50,218 bases of DNA from Lachnospiraceae bacterium (GTDB lineage Bacteria > Bacillota > Clostridia > Lachnospirales > Lachnospiraceae), in the NCBI GenBank assembly GCA_017442585.1, contig JAFRZM010000048.1:1-50218 (forward strand). The letters run 5' to 3'. Both the position numbers and the translations under genes were made by a program. The notes under the pieces were generated by a model. That model did not search any database. It worked only from the letters and a program-made list of their open reading frames with translations, and was not told the origin of the DNA. Shown here piece by piece: positions 1-7,943 of the stretch (position 1 is the stretch's first letter; every line of letters begins with the position of its first letter).

Positions 1-454
1 CCGTATCAATCCAATGATTAATGCCACGCCACGCAACTTTTGTGTAGACTTTATCCGGAGGCTGGTTGCTATAAGCATCGAATTCCTCTGAAATATGGTA
101 TCTCGACTCATCATAATCATTATCATCATCACTATAATAATACAAGCTACCTCTATAATTAGGCGCACCAACCATGGCAAAATTGCCTTTCTTTCCTTCC
201 CATTCAAGACCAAAAAAGTCTGTCCATTTGACATGGTCAAACCCAAATTGATTAGCATCACGTTCTATCGAATAGAAATCCGGCAACAAATCTGCATTTT
301 CGTAAACCGTTTTTGTTCGTCTTGCTCTCGTCTTCATATATAACCCACTTTGCTCGGGAGATTGGCTAAGATTCCACCTCCACAACTCCGGGAAATACTT
401 ACTATAATTATCAACATATTCACGTATTCTTTTTTCTTTGCTCACTTCAATCAC
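1..454 (-). CDS. Unrecognised protein, partial (runs off left edge)
   Basis: Read on the minus strand from a GTG at 454 (AGAAGGG five bases upstream), the frame stays open for 151 codons to the window edge, so the C-terminus is missing. The protein is soluble-looking, with no signal peptide or membrane segment, and rich in Trp, Tyr and acidic residues. It has a Tyr/Asp-rich stretch (RGSLYYYSDDDNDYDESRY) near codon 110. I do not recognise a family. It is transcribed away from the XRE gene at 564, and the two share an AT-rich divergent promoter region, so that regulator may control it. The long open frame, plausible start and balanced composition support a real gene; the function is unknown. 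Confidence 0.6.
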   Translation of the reverse strand, partial: MIEVSKEKRIREYVDNYSKYFPELWRWNLSQSPEQSGLYMKTRARRTKTVYENADLLPDFYSIERDANQFGFDHVKWTDFFGLEWEGKKGNFAMVGAPNYRGSLYYYSDDDNDYDESRYHISEEFDAYSNQPPDKVYTKVAWRGINHWIDT

Positions 455-563
455 GCTACCCTTCTTGTATTCTTATTTGATATAATATATACTATAACTA
501 TATACTAAAAGAGTCAATACTAATAATATAATTACTTTACTATTAATATACCTGGAGGCCTCT
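455..563. promoter_or_regulatory. AT-rich divergent promoter region
   Basis: The 109 bases between the two divergent genes are almost entirely A/T. They hold a short direct repeat, TATACTA, twice within about 20 bases near 486-506, and AGGCC/GGAGG ribosome-binding sequence just before 564. Repeated short boxes here would suit binding by the XRE protein encoded alongside. No single promoter can be picked with confidence. Confidence 0.35.
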
Positions 564-875
564 ATGAGCGAAAACTATGGGGAACAAATTAAATCATATC
601 GTACAAGACTGGGCTTAACTCAGGGGGAAGTCGCTTCTGCCCTAAATGTAACTCCTGGTTATATAAGCAATGTAGAAAACGGACGTACAGCTATGTCTTT
701 GCGGATTCTTACATATTATGCAAAGATAATGCATACATCTCTAGATTCGCTTGTCGGAGAACTAGAGCCTTCTTATAAGAGTAGCGCGCTTGATAATGCT
801 ATAATTGCTGAAATATCAAAAATGGATGAGATAAAAAAGGAAAAGTTGCTAAGAACGATAGAAATATGGAAATAG
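564..875 (+). CDS. XRE-family HTH transcriptional regulator
   Basis: A 103-residue protein with a Cro/CI-type helix-turn-helix at about residues 6-62 (IKSYRTRLGLTQGEVASAL, then GYISNVENGRTAMSLRIL). A short helical C-terminal tail of about 30 residues probably serves dimerisation, as in SinR-like repressors. The start follows CTGGAGG with normal spacing. It is divergent from the unknown gene at the left edge and lies upstream of the ABC-F gene, separated from it by a promoter of its own (TATAAT at 962-967). Autoregulation and control of the divergent gene are the default inference. No ligand domain is visible. Confidence 0.85.
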   Translation: MSENYGEQIKSYRTRLGLTQGEVASALNVTPGYISNVENGRTAMSLRILTYYAKIMHTSLDSLVGELEPSYKSSALDNAIIAEISKMDEIKKEKLLRTIEIWK

Positions 876-939
876 ATGTGTTTAAATACTCGTCGAGAAA
901 GTGGTTTTTTAATATTTGCTTCGTTTAAAATAGTGCCTG

Positions 940-1206
940 TTGTAAATAATTCATTATAGTGTATAATAAAAGATGAAATCAATACTATATTAGATACTTG
1001 AAAGGATAAGTGTGACAGCGATGTTGATGAAGATCAGATAGTTTTTCCCGACGTTTTGAATGGCCCGATTAATGGGCTTATTTGTGTTGGGATTATCTGA
1101 TTTAGTCAAGGCGCAGTGTACTTGTCTTTTTTTGTTGTCAGATAATCCCTTCTTTTGTAACAGATTGATTTTAAAATCAATCTGCAATGATAGGAGGGCT
1201 TTTGTT
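940..1206 (+). promoter_or_regulatory. Attenuator-type leader of the ABC-F gene
   Basis: A promoter TTGTAA-N16-TATAAT (940-945, 962-967) leads into about 230 untranslated bases. The leader holds a short upstream ORF (1012-1041) and three complementary segments. Segment 1, TCAGATA (1034-1040), lies at the end of the short ORF. Segment 2, GGGATTATCTGA (1089-1100), can pair with segment 1 over 7 bp or with segment 3, TCAGATAATCCC (1138-1149), over 12 bp. Segment 3 is followed by a T-rich run. A further perfect 24-nt palindrome (1161-1184) sits just before the AGGAGGG of the gene. This layout is typical of antibiotic-responsive leaders of ABC-F and erm genes. Which structure terminates was not resolved. 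Confidence 0.6.
1012..1041 (+). CDS. Candidate leader peptide (upstream ORF) of the ABC-F gene
   Basis: A GTG-initiated frame of nine codons (VTAMLMKIR, first residue read as Met) ends in TAG at 1041. AAAGGAT is placed properly upstream at 1001-1007, and an internal in-frame ATG at 1021 is another possible start. The stop lies inside the TCAGATA segment that can pair with 1094-1100, so a ribosome held here would change folding of the leader. ABC-F resistance genes commonly have such translated leaders that respond to ribosome-binding drugs. Translation here is inferred only. Confidence 0.45.
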   Translation: MTAMLMKIR

Positions 1207-2676
1207 TTGAGAAAATGTTTGATATATGCGGATAATCTTTCGATGTCTTATGGTACAAGAGAACTTTTTGACATAGAAAGATTGGAAATATTCGAAGGAG
1301 ATAAAATAGGACTTGTCGGACTTAACGGTTCCGGTAAGTCGACACTTTTAAAAATATTGATGGGCGATATCACGCCTGATACAGGTAAAGTTAAAAGAAA
1401 CTGCGAGCCAAGATATTTTACGCAGTTAAGTGAAGATAGAGTAAACGAAACGAACGAAGATGGCGCAGATCTTATGGAATTAAGTTTTTTCGGCGTACAG
1501 GAACTTGTTGACAAAGATACGGTTAGTGGAGGAGAAAGCACGAGACTTAGGCTGGCACAAGTTTTTTCCTCAGATTCGGAACTCTTCATACTTGATGAGC
1601 CGACATCGCATCTTGATGTGGAAGGTGCGAACTATCTTGACAGCCGTCTTATGATGGTTGAGAGTTTCATCCTGGTAAGCCACGACCGAAGTTTGCTGGA
1701 TAGGCATTGCAATAAAATAATAGAGCTCGAGGGCGGGAAGATTAAATCATTTACAGGAAATTATTCCGAGTATTTGGAGCAAAAAAAGATTGACCATGAC
1801 CGTGCAGTCAGTGAATACGAGCAGTATACCGAAGAAGTAAAGCGCCTTACGGATGTATACACAAAGAAAAAAGAAAAGGCCAAGAATATGGACAAAAAGC
1901 CAAAGGGTATGTCTAATTCCGAGGCTAAGGGCATCGCGAAAAGAGCGTTAAGACGAAGCCCTGAGGGCAAAGCTAAAAGCATGGAGCATAGCGCGGAAAA
2001 CGTTCGTAAGCGTATCGAGCATATGGAGGCAAAAGAAAAGCCACAGGAAATTTCCAAGATAAAGCCACTCTTTTACCTTACGGATCCGCCGAAGAATCCA
2101 ATAGTCATAGAAGCGGAACATTTAACTTTTTCCTATCCCGACGGAAAGGAAATCTTCGATGACGCGGTGTTTAGGCTTAAACGCAATTCTCGCACAGCGC
2201 TTTTGGGTGAGAACGGTATAGGAAAAACGACATTAATTAGGCTTATCATGGAAAGCAAGCTTATAAGAGTTGTGCCAAAAGCAAAGATAGGGTATTTGAA
2301 GCAGGATTTAAAAGATCTTGATCTTAATAAGACGGTGCTTGAAAACGCACTTGATGCAAGTATTCAGCAAGAGAGCATCGTAAGAACCATACTTGCAAGG
2401 TTACTTTTTTCGGCGGATGATATAAAAAAGAAGGTTGCGGTACTATCCGGTGGAGAGCGAGTAAGGCTTGCAATTGCAAGAATCCTGGTAAGCCCCGCAA
2501 ACGTGCTTATATTAGACGAGCCGACAAATTATCTTGATATCCCGTCGGTCGAAGCGATACAAGAACTCTTGTCGGAATATGAAGGAACGATGCTCTTCGT
2601 ATCGCATGATAAAGCTTTCGTCGACGCCATCGCAACGGATGCTATAAAGATAGAGAATAAGAAGTTGAAGTATTAG
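1207..2676 (+). CDS. ABC-F ATPase, probable ribosomal protection protein
   Basis: Two ABC ATPase domains on one chain of 489 residues with no membrane segments, which is the ABC-F plan. Domain 1 has Walker A GLNGSGKST (about 38-46), signature SGGES and Walker B LFILDEPTS. A charged, Lys-rich coiled linker follows (about 200-290, including KKPKGMSNSEAKG). Domain 2 has GENGIGKTT, LSGGERVRLA and LILDEPTNYLD. ABC-F proteins act on the ribosome, and those of about 490-520 residues with an attenuator-like leader are often of the Vga/Lsa/Msr resistance type. That assignment is inference; a housekeeping ABC-F is the alternative. I chose the TTG at 1207 because AGGAGGG sits 8 bases upstream; the frame extends further but the upstream part is the leader. 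Confidence 0.85.
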   Translation: MRKCLIYADNLSMSYGTRELFDIERLEIFEGDKIGLVGLNGSGKSTLLKILMGDITPDTGKVKRNCEPRYFTQLSEDRVNETNEDGADLMELSFFGVQELVDKDTVSGGESTRLRLAQVFSSDSELFILDEPTSHLDVEGANYLDSRLMMVESFILVSHDRSLLDRHCNKIIELEGGKIKSFTGNYSEYLEQKKIDHDRAVSEYEQYTEEVKRLTDVYTKKKEKAKNMDKKPKGMSNSEAKGIAKRALRRSPEGKAKSMEHSAENVRKRIEHMEAKEKPQEISKIKPLFYLTDPPKNPIVIEAEHLTFSYPDGKEIFDDAVFRLKRNSRTALLGENGIGKTTLIRLIMESKLIRVVPKAKIGYLKQDLKDLDLNKTVLENALDASIQQESIVRTILARLLFSADDIKKKVAVLSGGERVRLAIARILVSPANVLILDEPTNYLDIPSVEAIQELLSEYEGTMLFVSHDKAFVDAIATDAIKIENKKLKY

Positions 2677-2690
2677 ACACTAATTTAAGG

Positions 2691-2733
2691 AAGATCGTTG
2701 CTACAGTAAAGCTGTGAGCAGCGGTCTTTTTTT
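2691..2733 (+). terminator. Intrinsic terminator after ABC-F gene
   Basis: A 12-bp stem, AAGATCGTTGCT (2691-2702) with AGCAGCGGTCTT (2717-2728) including two G-U pairs, is followed by a run of seven T. It insulates the ABC-F gene from radical-SAM locus 1. Confidence 0.9.
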
Positions 2734-2843
2734 ATGGTGTAAATTGTAGATATTAACTACGAGTTAACTGATTTTGAGTTGCTTTATTATTTTTGGATGT
2801 AGGAGCGGTGATATACTTGTCTCAACGAAGGGGGTTAATAAAC

Positions 2844-4148
2844 ATGATAAAATCGTATTTCAATTTTATACAACCTTTAAAGAATAGAGAAGAAGAGTAC
2901 ACGTTATACAACAGTAGAACAGGATGCCTATCTATATTGGATAAAGAACATTTTAATCAATATGAGTCTTTTCCTGAAAAAGGCATAGACGATAAGGAAT
3001 TTTATAATCAGTTGGTTGATTGCGGTTATCTTGTTAATAGCGTGGAAGAAGAGAAGGACTCAATTAGATATCAGATGTATCAGGCGAGGTTTTCTACAAC
3101 CACTTTAAATTTGGTAATAGCGCCAACTATGAATTGTAATTTTGCATGCACATATTGTTATGAGAAGAACCAGCTTAATACTTGTCAAATGTCTGAAGAA
3201 ATACAAGAAGCGATTATAAATTATATTGAACAATATGCGGATAGTATTAAGAATCTGCGGATTGAGTGGTATGGTGGCGAGCCGCTTTTGGCGACAAAGG
3301 TAATTGCGCATTTAAATGAACGAATACTGTCAATATGCTTGAACAATAAGATTAAGTGCGATGAGGAAATGATAACAAATGGTTATTTATTGAGCAGAGA
3401 GTATATTGAGTTTCTTAATGATAATCGAATTACAAAGATTCAAATAACTTTAGACGGAACGGAAGCAACACATAACTCGCGTCGAGTTCATAGAAGCGGA
3501 AAAGGGACTTATCGTGAGATAATAGAAAATTTAAAGGAGTGTAAACTTTATTATCAGGGTAGTGTCATCCTTCGTGTTAACGTAGATAAGAATAATATTT
3601 CCGAAATAGATGCGCTTGTCAAAGATTTGGAAAAAGAAGAACTTAGTAATTTTGTGAATTTATATTTGGGTAGAGTATCAGATACAAATGAAGATACTTG
3701 TAACGGGAATTGCTTATCATGTCAGTGTTTTGCAGAACAAAATATAAGCTTTATAACTAAAAATGCGTCGTTAAAGTCATATTTGGAAACGAGTTATCCA
3801 TATCCTATTGGTAATAGTTGTGCGGCAGATTATGATTTATCAATGATAATTGCCCCTAACGGTGATATATATAAATGTCATATGGAAATAGGACAGAAGA
3901 ACCGCGCGATAGGAAATATTCTCGAAACGGATAAGATAGAAATTTCTAAGATTAAAAAGACGATGTTCTTTGATCCTACAAGAGACGAGATATGTGGGAA
4001 GTGTAAGTATATGCCAATTTGTATGGGTGGATGTGCAAAAGAGCGTATTGGGGAGAGGCGACTTTGTGATTATAGAAAGTATGTGTTAGATAATTATTTG
4101 AGTGATATTTCATATATTGAAGAAACTCAAGGAAAGGAGGAGGCATAG
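2844..4148 (+). CDS. Radical SAM/SPASM peptide maturase (locus 1)
   Basis: A 434-residue radical SAM enzyme. The cluster motif CNFACTYC gives Cys98, Cys102 and Cys105, followed by the GGEP motif (WYGGEP). The C-terminal SPASM region carries Cys clusters, ending CGKCKYMPICMGGC and a late Cys in RRLCDYRKY, fit for auxiliary Fe-S clusters. The N-terminal ~85 residues, before the barrel, likely bind the peptide leader. SPASM maturases install thioether or C-C links on ribosomal peptides. A 31-codon Cys-containing gene starts right after the stop and an ABC exporter follows, so peptide modification is the likely job. It is clearly homologous to the maturase at 33174 (shared YNSRTG near the N-terminus and KCKxMPICMxGCAxERI). 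ATG 2844 has GAAGGGGG upstream; the open frame from 2793 lacks one. Confidence 0.9.
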   Translation: MIKSYFNFIQPLKNREEEYTLYNSRTGCLSILDKEHFNQYESFPEKGIDDKEFYNQLVDCGYLVNSVEEEKDSIRYQMYQARFSTTTLNLVIAPTMNCNFACTYCYEKNQLNTCQMSEEIQEAIINYIEQYADSIKNLRIEWYGGEPLLATKVIAHLNERILSICLNNKIKCDEEMITNGYLLSREYIEFLNDNRITKIQITLDGTEATHNSRRVHRSGKGTYREIIENLKECKLYYQGSVILRVNVDKNNISEIDALVKDLEKEELSNFVNLYLGRVSDTNEDTCNGNCLSCQCFAEQNISFITKNASLKSYLETSYPYPIGNSCAADYDLSMIIAPNGDIYKCHMEIGQKNRAIGNILETDKIEISKIKKTMFFDPTRDEICGKCKYMPICMGGCAKERIGERRLCDYRKYVLDNYLSDISYIEETQGKEEA

Positions 4149-4244
4149 ATGAAGGTAGTTGTTAATAAGAGATTTGCGGCCGGGGTTAGACGCTGCATAA
4201 TTGAATGCCCTAAGGTAACGATTAAATGCGAGGGTGTACATTAA
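4149..4244 (+). CDS. Candidate Cys-rich RiPP precursor peptide (locus 1)
   Basis: A 31-residue peptide, too short for usual gene calling, begins one base after the maturase stop, and the AAAGGAGGAGG at the end of the maturase gene serves as its ribosome binding site. A basic N-terminal half (MKVVVNKRFAAGVRR) is followed by a three-Cys segment, CIIECPKVTIKC, and the tail EGVH. It lies between maturase and exporter, the classic place for a substrate. Its C-terminal pattern ending in IKC matches the candidate precursor of locus 3 (CAIVIKC), whose maturase is homologous. No double-Gly cleavage site is evident, so where the leader ends is unknown. Confidence 0.7.
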   Translation: MKVVVNKRFAAGVRRCIIECPKVTIKCEGVH

Positions 4245-4304
4245 TGGCTTTGGCGCGGACAACAAAAGTTGCTCGTGCCAAAAATATTACGGAGGTGCAG
4301 TGTT

Positions 4305-5945
4305 ATGAACGTAATAAAGGAAATATATAGATTCACTAATAGATTTATAAAAGAATATAGAACAAAGATTTTAGGATATGTATTTGCGGGAATGCTTTTA
4401 TATGTGATTACGGCGGTAATACCATTGCTTGTCGGACGTTTTATAGATTCCTTTACTGGCAGCGTTAGTGTAAATAGTATAATAGTATTATGCGCTTGTT
4501 TCTTGGGATTAAGTGTATTACAAGTTATACTTATGTATTATGTAAAAGTTGAAGGAACAAAGATTTCAGTAGGTGCATCGAGCCAGATGAAATCGAAGTT
4601 TTATTTGCATATGCAAAAGGTTTCACCATTGAATAATCGAATTGATGATCCATCTGCATTGACAAGCAGAGTCAATAATCAGTGCGAATATTTGATAATG
4701 TTTCTTTGTAATTTTGGCATGCAATTTCCGGGCAAATGCGTGACAATAGCTATTATTTATATATATCTTTTAATTAAAAACTGGCCAATTGCTATTGTAG
4801 CATTGTTAGTAATTCCTGTTCTTGCCTTCTTTCATAAGAAGACAAGAGATGTGATTTATGAGACAAGTACAGATAAGGAAAGAGCGCGTAACCATTTTTT
4901 TGCTATTATGAATGAGCAATTAGTAAAAATGCCATTAATAAGAATGCATGGTATATTTGGCTTTGAGCAGGAAAGACTTAGAGACGCACAGAAGGATTTG
5001 CAGGATGCTGCTGTAAGGGAACAGCGTAAGAGTTTTAAGTACACATTGTTTGGACAGAATACAGATGTCTTTCTCAAAATCTTTTTGTTTGTATTTGGCG
5101 GCATTTTTATTATGAAAGGGAAAATTACGGTAGGTTCATTTACGGTCTTGTATAGTTATCTTGGAATACTTAGTGACAACCTATCTTACTTTATTGATTT
5201 GAGTCAGGAAGCTTATCAGTATAAAGCATTTATGGATGGATTAAAGGAGATAGATCAACAGAGAGAAGAGAACATAGGAGCGGAAACAATTAAGGAAGTT
5301 AATACTATTGAAGTCAAGGGAATGAATTTTGGATACTCTGACGATAACGTGTTATATCGGGATTATGACAATAGATTTGAAAAGGGGAAAATATATTGTT
5401 TGGCAGGCGATAATGGTGCAGGTAAATCGACCTTGATTAAGAATATAGTGGGTATCTTTATTGATGCTACGGGAGAGAGTGTTTTTTATGACAACAAAAG
5501 CATCTCTGCCTTAGATATTTACGACGTAAGAAATAGGCTTTTTGGCGTTTGCGAACAAGAACCGGATATGCTTGACGATACTATATATAATAATTTATTA
5601 TATATGAAGGATGAAGTCGTTGATTTCGTGCGATTGAAGAAAATATGTGAAAAACTTGAGCTTTTTGACGACATAGGTTCGGTTGAAGAATTTAAAGAGT
5701 TTATAATGAGTAGAAATGCATTAGAATTATCAGGTGGTCAAAAACAAAAGTTTGCTCTCGTAAGAGCAATTTATAAAAATCCGAGCGTATTGGTTTTGGA
5801 TGAACCTTCATCTGCTTTGGATAAGTCTGGAACAGATAAGTTAAAGCTGTTGCTTAATGAATTAAAGGAAGATAAGATAATTCTTATGATATCTCATGAC
5901 TTGGACATGATTGAGTTTGCCGATCAGATTGTCAAAGTCGCATAA
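4305..5945 (+). CDS. ABC exporter, fused membrane and ATPase domains (locus 1)
   Basis: A 546-residue half-transporter: an ABC exporter transmembrane domain of about six helices (residues about 20-310) followed by a nucleotide-binding domain. Walker A is GDNGAGKST, signature LSGGQKQKFALVRA, Walker B VLVLDEPSSALD, and the H-loop ISHD is present. There is no N-terminal C39 peptidase, so the leader must be removed by another enzyme or remain. It would act as a homodimer. It follows the precursor gene and is most simply the exporter of the modified peptide. ATG 4305 has ACGGAGGTG upstream. Confidence 0.85.
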   Translation: MNVIKEIYRFTNRFIKEYRTKILGYVFAGMLLYVITAVIPLLVGRFIDSFTGSVSVNSIIVLCACFLGLSVLQVILMYYVKVEGTKISVGASSQMKSKFYLHMQKVSPLNNRIDDPSALTSRVNNQCEYLIMFLCNFGMQFPGKCVTIAIIYIYLLIKNWPIAIVALLVIPVLAFFHKKTRDVIYETSTDKERARNHFFAIMNEQLVKMPLIRMHGIFGFEQERLRDAQKDLQDAAVREQRKSFKYTLFGQNTDVFLKIFLFVFGGIFIMKGKITVGSFTVLYSYLGILSDNLSYFIDLSQEAYQYKAFMDGLKEIDQQREENIGAETIKEVNTIEVKGMNFGYSDDNVLYRDYDNRFEKGKIYCLAGDNGAGKSTLIKNIVGIFIDATGESVFYDNKSISALDIYDVRNRLFGVCEQEPDMLDDTIYNNLLYMKDEVVDFVRLKKICEKLELFDDIGSVEEFKEFIMSRNALELSGGQKQKFALVRAIYKNPSVLVLDEPSSALDKSGTDKLKLLLNELKEDKIILMISHDLDMIEFADQIVKVA

Positions 5946-5958
5946 AGGAGCAGTAGAG

Positions 5959-6477
5959 ATGGGGAATATGGTCTCGAATCAGATAATAAGTCTTAGAAAA
6001 GGGAAGAAATTGACACAGCAGGGTTTAGCAGAGGCAATGAATGTTTCTACGGCAGCGGTTTGCAAGTGGGAAACAGGTAGTTCTGTGCCGGATATAAGTA
6101 CGCTTTGCGCCCTTGCAGATTATTTTAAAGTGTCGGTAGATTACATCCTGGGACGAGAGGAAAAACAAAAAAAGTGTGTGTTATTCTGTCCGCAGAAGGA
6201 ATACACAAGTCTCGTTAGTGAAATGATTTTAAAACATGATGTAATGCTTATGGCAAAGACAAATGCAATGAGTGAACTAGAGGCTTTTTTGGAGAAAACC
6301 ATTGATTTTGTTCCACAGGTGATAGCATTTTCTACAAGTGATATTATGGATATACATTCTAAGAAATTAGATATGTTAAGGAAACAATATGGATTTGATT
6401 TGATGACGATAGTTACTGCAACAGTAGACGAATTTGATGTTGTTTTTGAGATGTATCAGGCGCGGCAAAAGGGGTAG
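5959..6477 (+). CDS. XRE regulator with receiver-like C-terminal domain
   Basis: 172 residues. An XRE helix-turn-helix occupies about residues 6-60 (SLRKGKKLTQQGLAEAMNVSTAAVCKWE in part). The C-terminal ~105 residues alternate predicted strands and helices (KCVLFCPQ; VMLMAKTN; PQVIAFSTSD), which looks like a degenerate receiver or pseudo-receiver fold; I cannot assign a phospho-acceptor with confidence. It starts 14 bases after the exporter stop with AAAGGAG upstream, so it is probably co-transcribed with locus 1 and may be its regulator. Locus 1 lacks the double-HTH regulator of loci 2 and 3. Confidence 0.8.
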   Translation: MGNMVSNQIISLRKGKKLTQQGLAEAMNVSTAAVCKWETGSSVPDISTLCALADYFKVSVDYILGREEKQKKCVLFCPQKEYTSLVSEMILKHDVMLMAKTNAMSELEAFLEKTIDFVPQVIAFSTSDIMDIHSKKLDMLRKQYGFDLMTIVTATVDEFDVVFEMYQARQKG

Positions 6478-6503
6478 TTGCGGTAACATAGGAGGAAGAT
6501 TGC

Positions 6504-7001
6504 ATGAGTGTTATGATTAGAAAAGTTATGCAAGGTGATGAAGAGAGACTTGCACATATACAGACAGAAAGCTGGAAGGCGGCGTTTAGTGACATTTTAG
6601 ATGAAGAAACCTTGGCAAAATGCGCTGATATAGAAAAAACCACTTCAATGTATAAGTGGCTTTTGGATGAACATATTGCAAACGGATACATCTTGTTCGT
6701 TGATGATAAACCTCATTGCATCTCATATTGGGATGAAGCGCGTGACGAAGAATTCAAAGGAAAAGCCGAGATAGTCTGCATTCACAGTCTTCCTGATAAT
6801 TGGCATAAAGGCTACGGCTCTAAGATGATGGATGAAGTCCTAAAAGATATAAAGGCCGCAGGATATAAAGAAGCATACCTTTGGGTATTTAAAGATAATG
6901 CCCGTGCAAAGAGCTTTTACGAGGCAAAAGGTTTTAAACTTTCAAACCATGAACGCCCGGCATTTGGAGCGATGGAAGAGATGTACATAAAAAAATTATA
7001 A
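6504..7001 (+). CDS. GNAT-family N-acetyltransferase
   Basis: 165 residues with the GNAT fold: N-terminal MIRKVMQGDEERLAHIQTES, an acetyl-CoA binding loop in LPDNWHKGYGSKMMDEVL, and the late strand-helix YLWVFKDNARAKSFYEAKGF. It follows the XRE gene by 26 bases with AGGAGG, so it may belong to the locus 1 transcript. The substrate is unknown; acetylation of a small molecule, a protein or conceivably the peptide product is possible. A link to the peptide pathway rests on position only. Confidence 0.85.
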   Translation: MSVMIRKVMQGDEERLAHIQTESWKAAFSDILDEETLAKCADIEKTTSMYKWLLDEHIANGYILFVDDKPHCISYWDEARDEEFKGKAEIVCIHSLPDNWHKGYGSKMMDEVLKDIKAAGYKEAYLWVFKDNARAKSFYEAKGFKLSNHERPAFGAMEEMYIKKL

Positions 7002-7007
7002 AAAGTG

Positions 7008-7036
7008 TTGACCTTACAGTTAACTATAATGATATA
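7008..7036 (+). promoter_or_regulatory. Promoter with dyad of the MerR-type gene
   Basis: TTGACC (7008-7013) and GATATA (7031-7036) are separated by 17 bases. An imperfect dyad, TTACAGTTAACTATAA (7014-7029), lies between the elements. MerR-family regulators bind such dyads between -35 and -10. AAAGGAGAAATG precedes the start at 7060. Confidence 0.5.
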
Positions 7037-7059
7037 ACGGTTTCGAAAGGAGAAATGAT

Positions 7060-7887
7060 ATGACGATCAAGGAATTCGCAAAGCTTGTCGGATGTAATCC
7101 GCAAACTTTAAGATATTACGATCACTAAAACCTCTTGAAACCGGTTAAAGTGGATGAGTGGTCAGGATATCGATATTATGACGAAAAACAGGCGGTTACA
7201 TTTGTAAAGATTAAAAATTTGCAGAAGGCAGGCTTTAAAATCGATGAGGTAAAAGAGCTCCTTGATAAGGATGATCGTGTAATATACGAGGCTTTTGATA
7301 AAAAAATAAAAGAAGAAGAGGCTCGGTTACAGGAAATCAAAAACATCCAAAAGTCATATCGTACTGAAATGGAAGATATACTTGAAAGAATTAAAGAATA
7401 CGAAGAAAAACTTGCAAAGGAAATGGCAAGCTTTGATTTCAAGGCGGAGTTCGGAGACGATTATAAGAAGTTCGAGGCTTTAGGCGAAAGCACATTACAT
7501 ATGTTTGACCAAACTCTGGATAAAGCAGATAACCTTCATCTTGAAAATTACCACGAAGGCGATGAAGAAGAGATTGAAATTGAAGAGCCTGAATATAATG
7601 ACATCGCAAATAACCCTGACTGGGAAGTTGTATTTGAAAAACACGGTTGGGATTACGTAAAGGATTTCATAAATGAAATCGGAACACTTCCTGCCGGTAG
7701 AGAATATTTTACAAAGATGGATCTTAATAAAGAGAAGATTGCAAATACAATGAGCCTTCAGTCGTTAATGGTAAGTGCACTTTGTGATGCCATTAAAGGT
7801 GAGGGAGATACAAAGATGATAGGTTCGGCAGTTTCAAATTCCGAAGACGGGAAGAATCATTTCTGGCTTGTAAGGCGAAAGAAATAG
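7060..7887 (+). pseudogene. MerR-family regulator interrupted by an in-frame stop codon
   Basis: From ATG 7060 the frame encodes the first half of a MerR winged helix (FAKLVGCNPQTLRYYDH), then TAA at 7126-7128 (codon 23). It continues in the same frame with NLLKPVKVDEWSGYRYYDEKQ and a coiled-coil dimerisation helix to a stop at 7887. Joined, the pieces give the canonical RYYD-x-x-x-LLKP-x-x-V MerR signature, so the stop is a point change within a conserved domain and not a frame shift. The C-terminal ~130 residues form an acidic effector-type domain that I do not recognise. The truncated remainder could start only from weak codons such as TTG 7135 and would lack the recognition helix. I read it as a recent pseudogene; sequencing error or stop readthrough are alternatives. 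Confidence 0.8.
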
Positions 7888-7907
7888 TGGAAATATAGGT
7901 AATACTT

Positions 7908-7943
7908 AAGGCGCTTTGTTGAAAAGCGCCTTATTTTGTGATA
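7908..7943 (+). terminator. Terminator, first copy of a 36-bp direct repeat
   Basis: AAGGCGCTTT and AAAAGCGCCTT form a stem with a GTTG loop, followed by ATTTTG. This is a plausible terminator of the MerR gene. The same 36 bases recur at 8481-8516 with one difference, which unpairs one base of the second copy's stem. Confidence 0.75.

Noticed and set aside
95-343. 82-codon plus-strand frame rich in Ile
   Set aside because: It is antisense to the longer minus-strand frame 1-454, has no ribosome binding site and a biased composition.
4244-4330. 28-codon frame between the locus 1 peptide and the exporter (ATG overlapping the peptide stop, one Cys)
   Set aside because: It has no ribosome binding site of its own, covers that of the exporter, and holds a single Cys near its end; the preceding frame is the better precursor.
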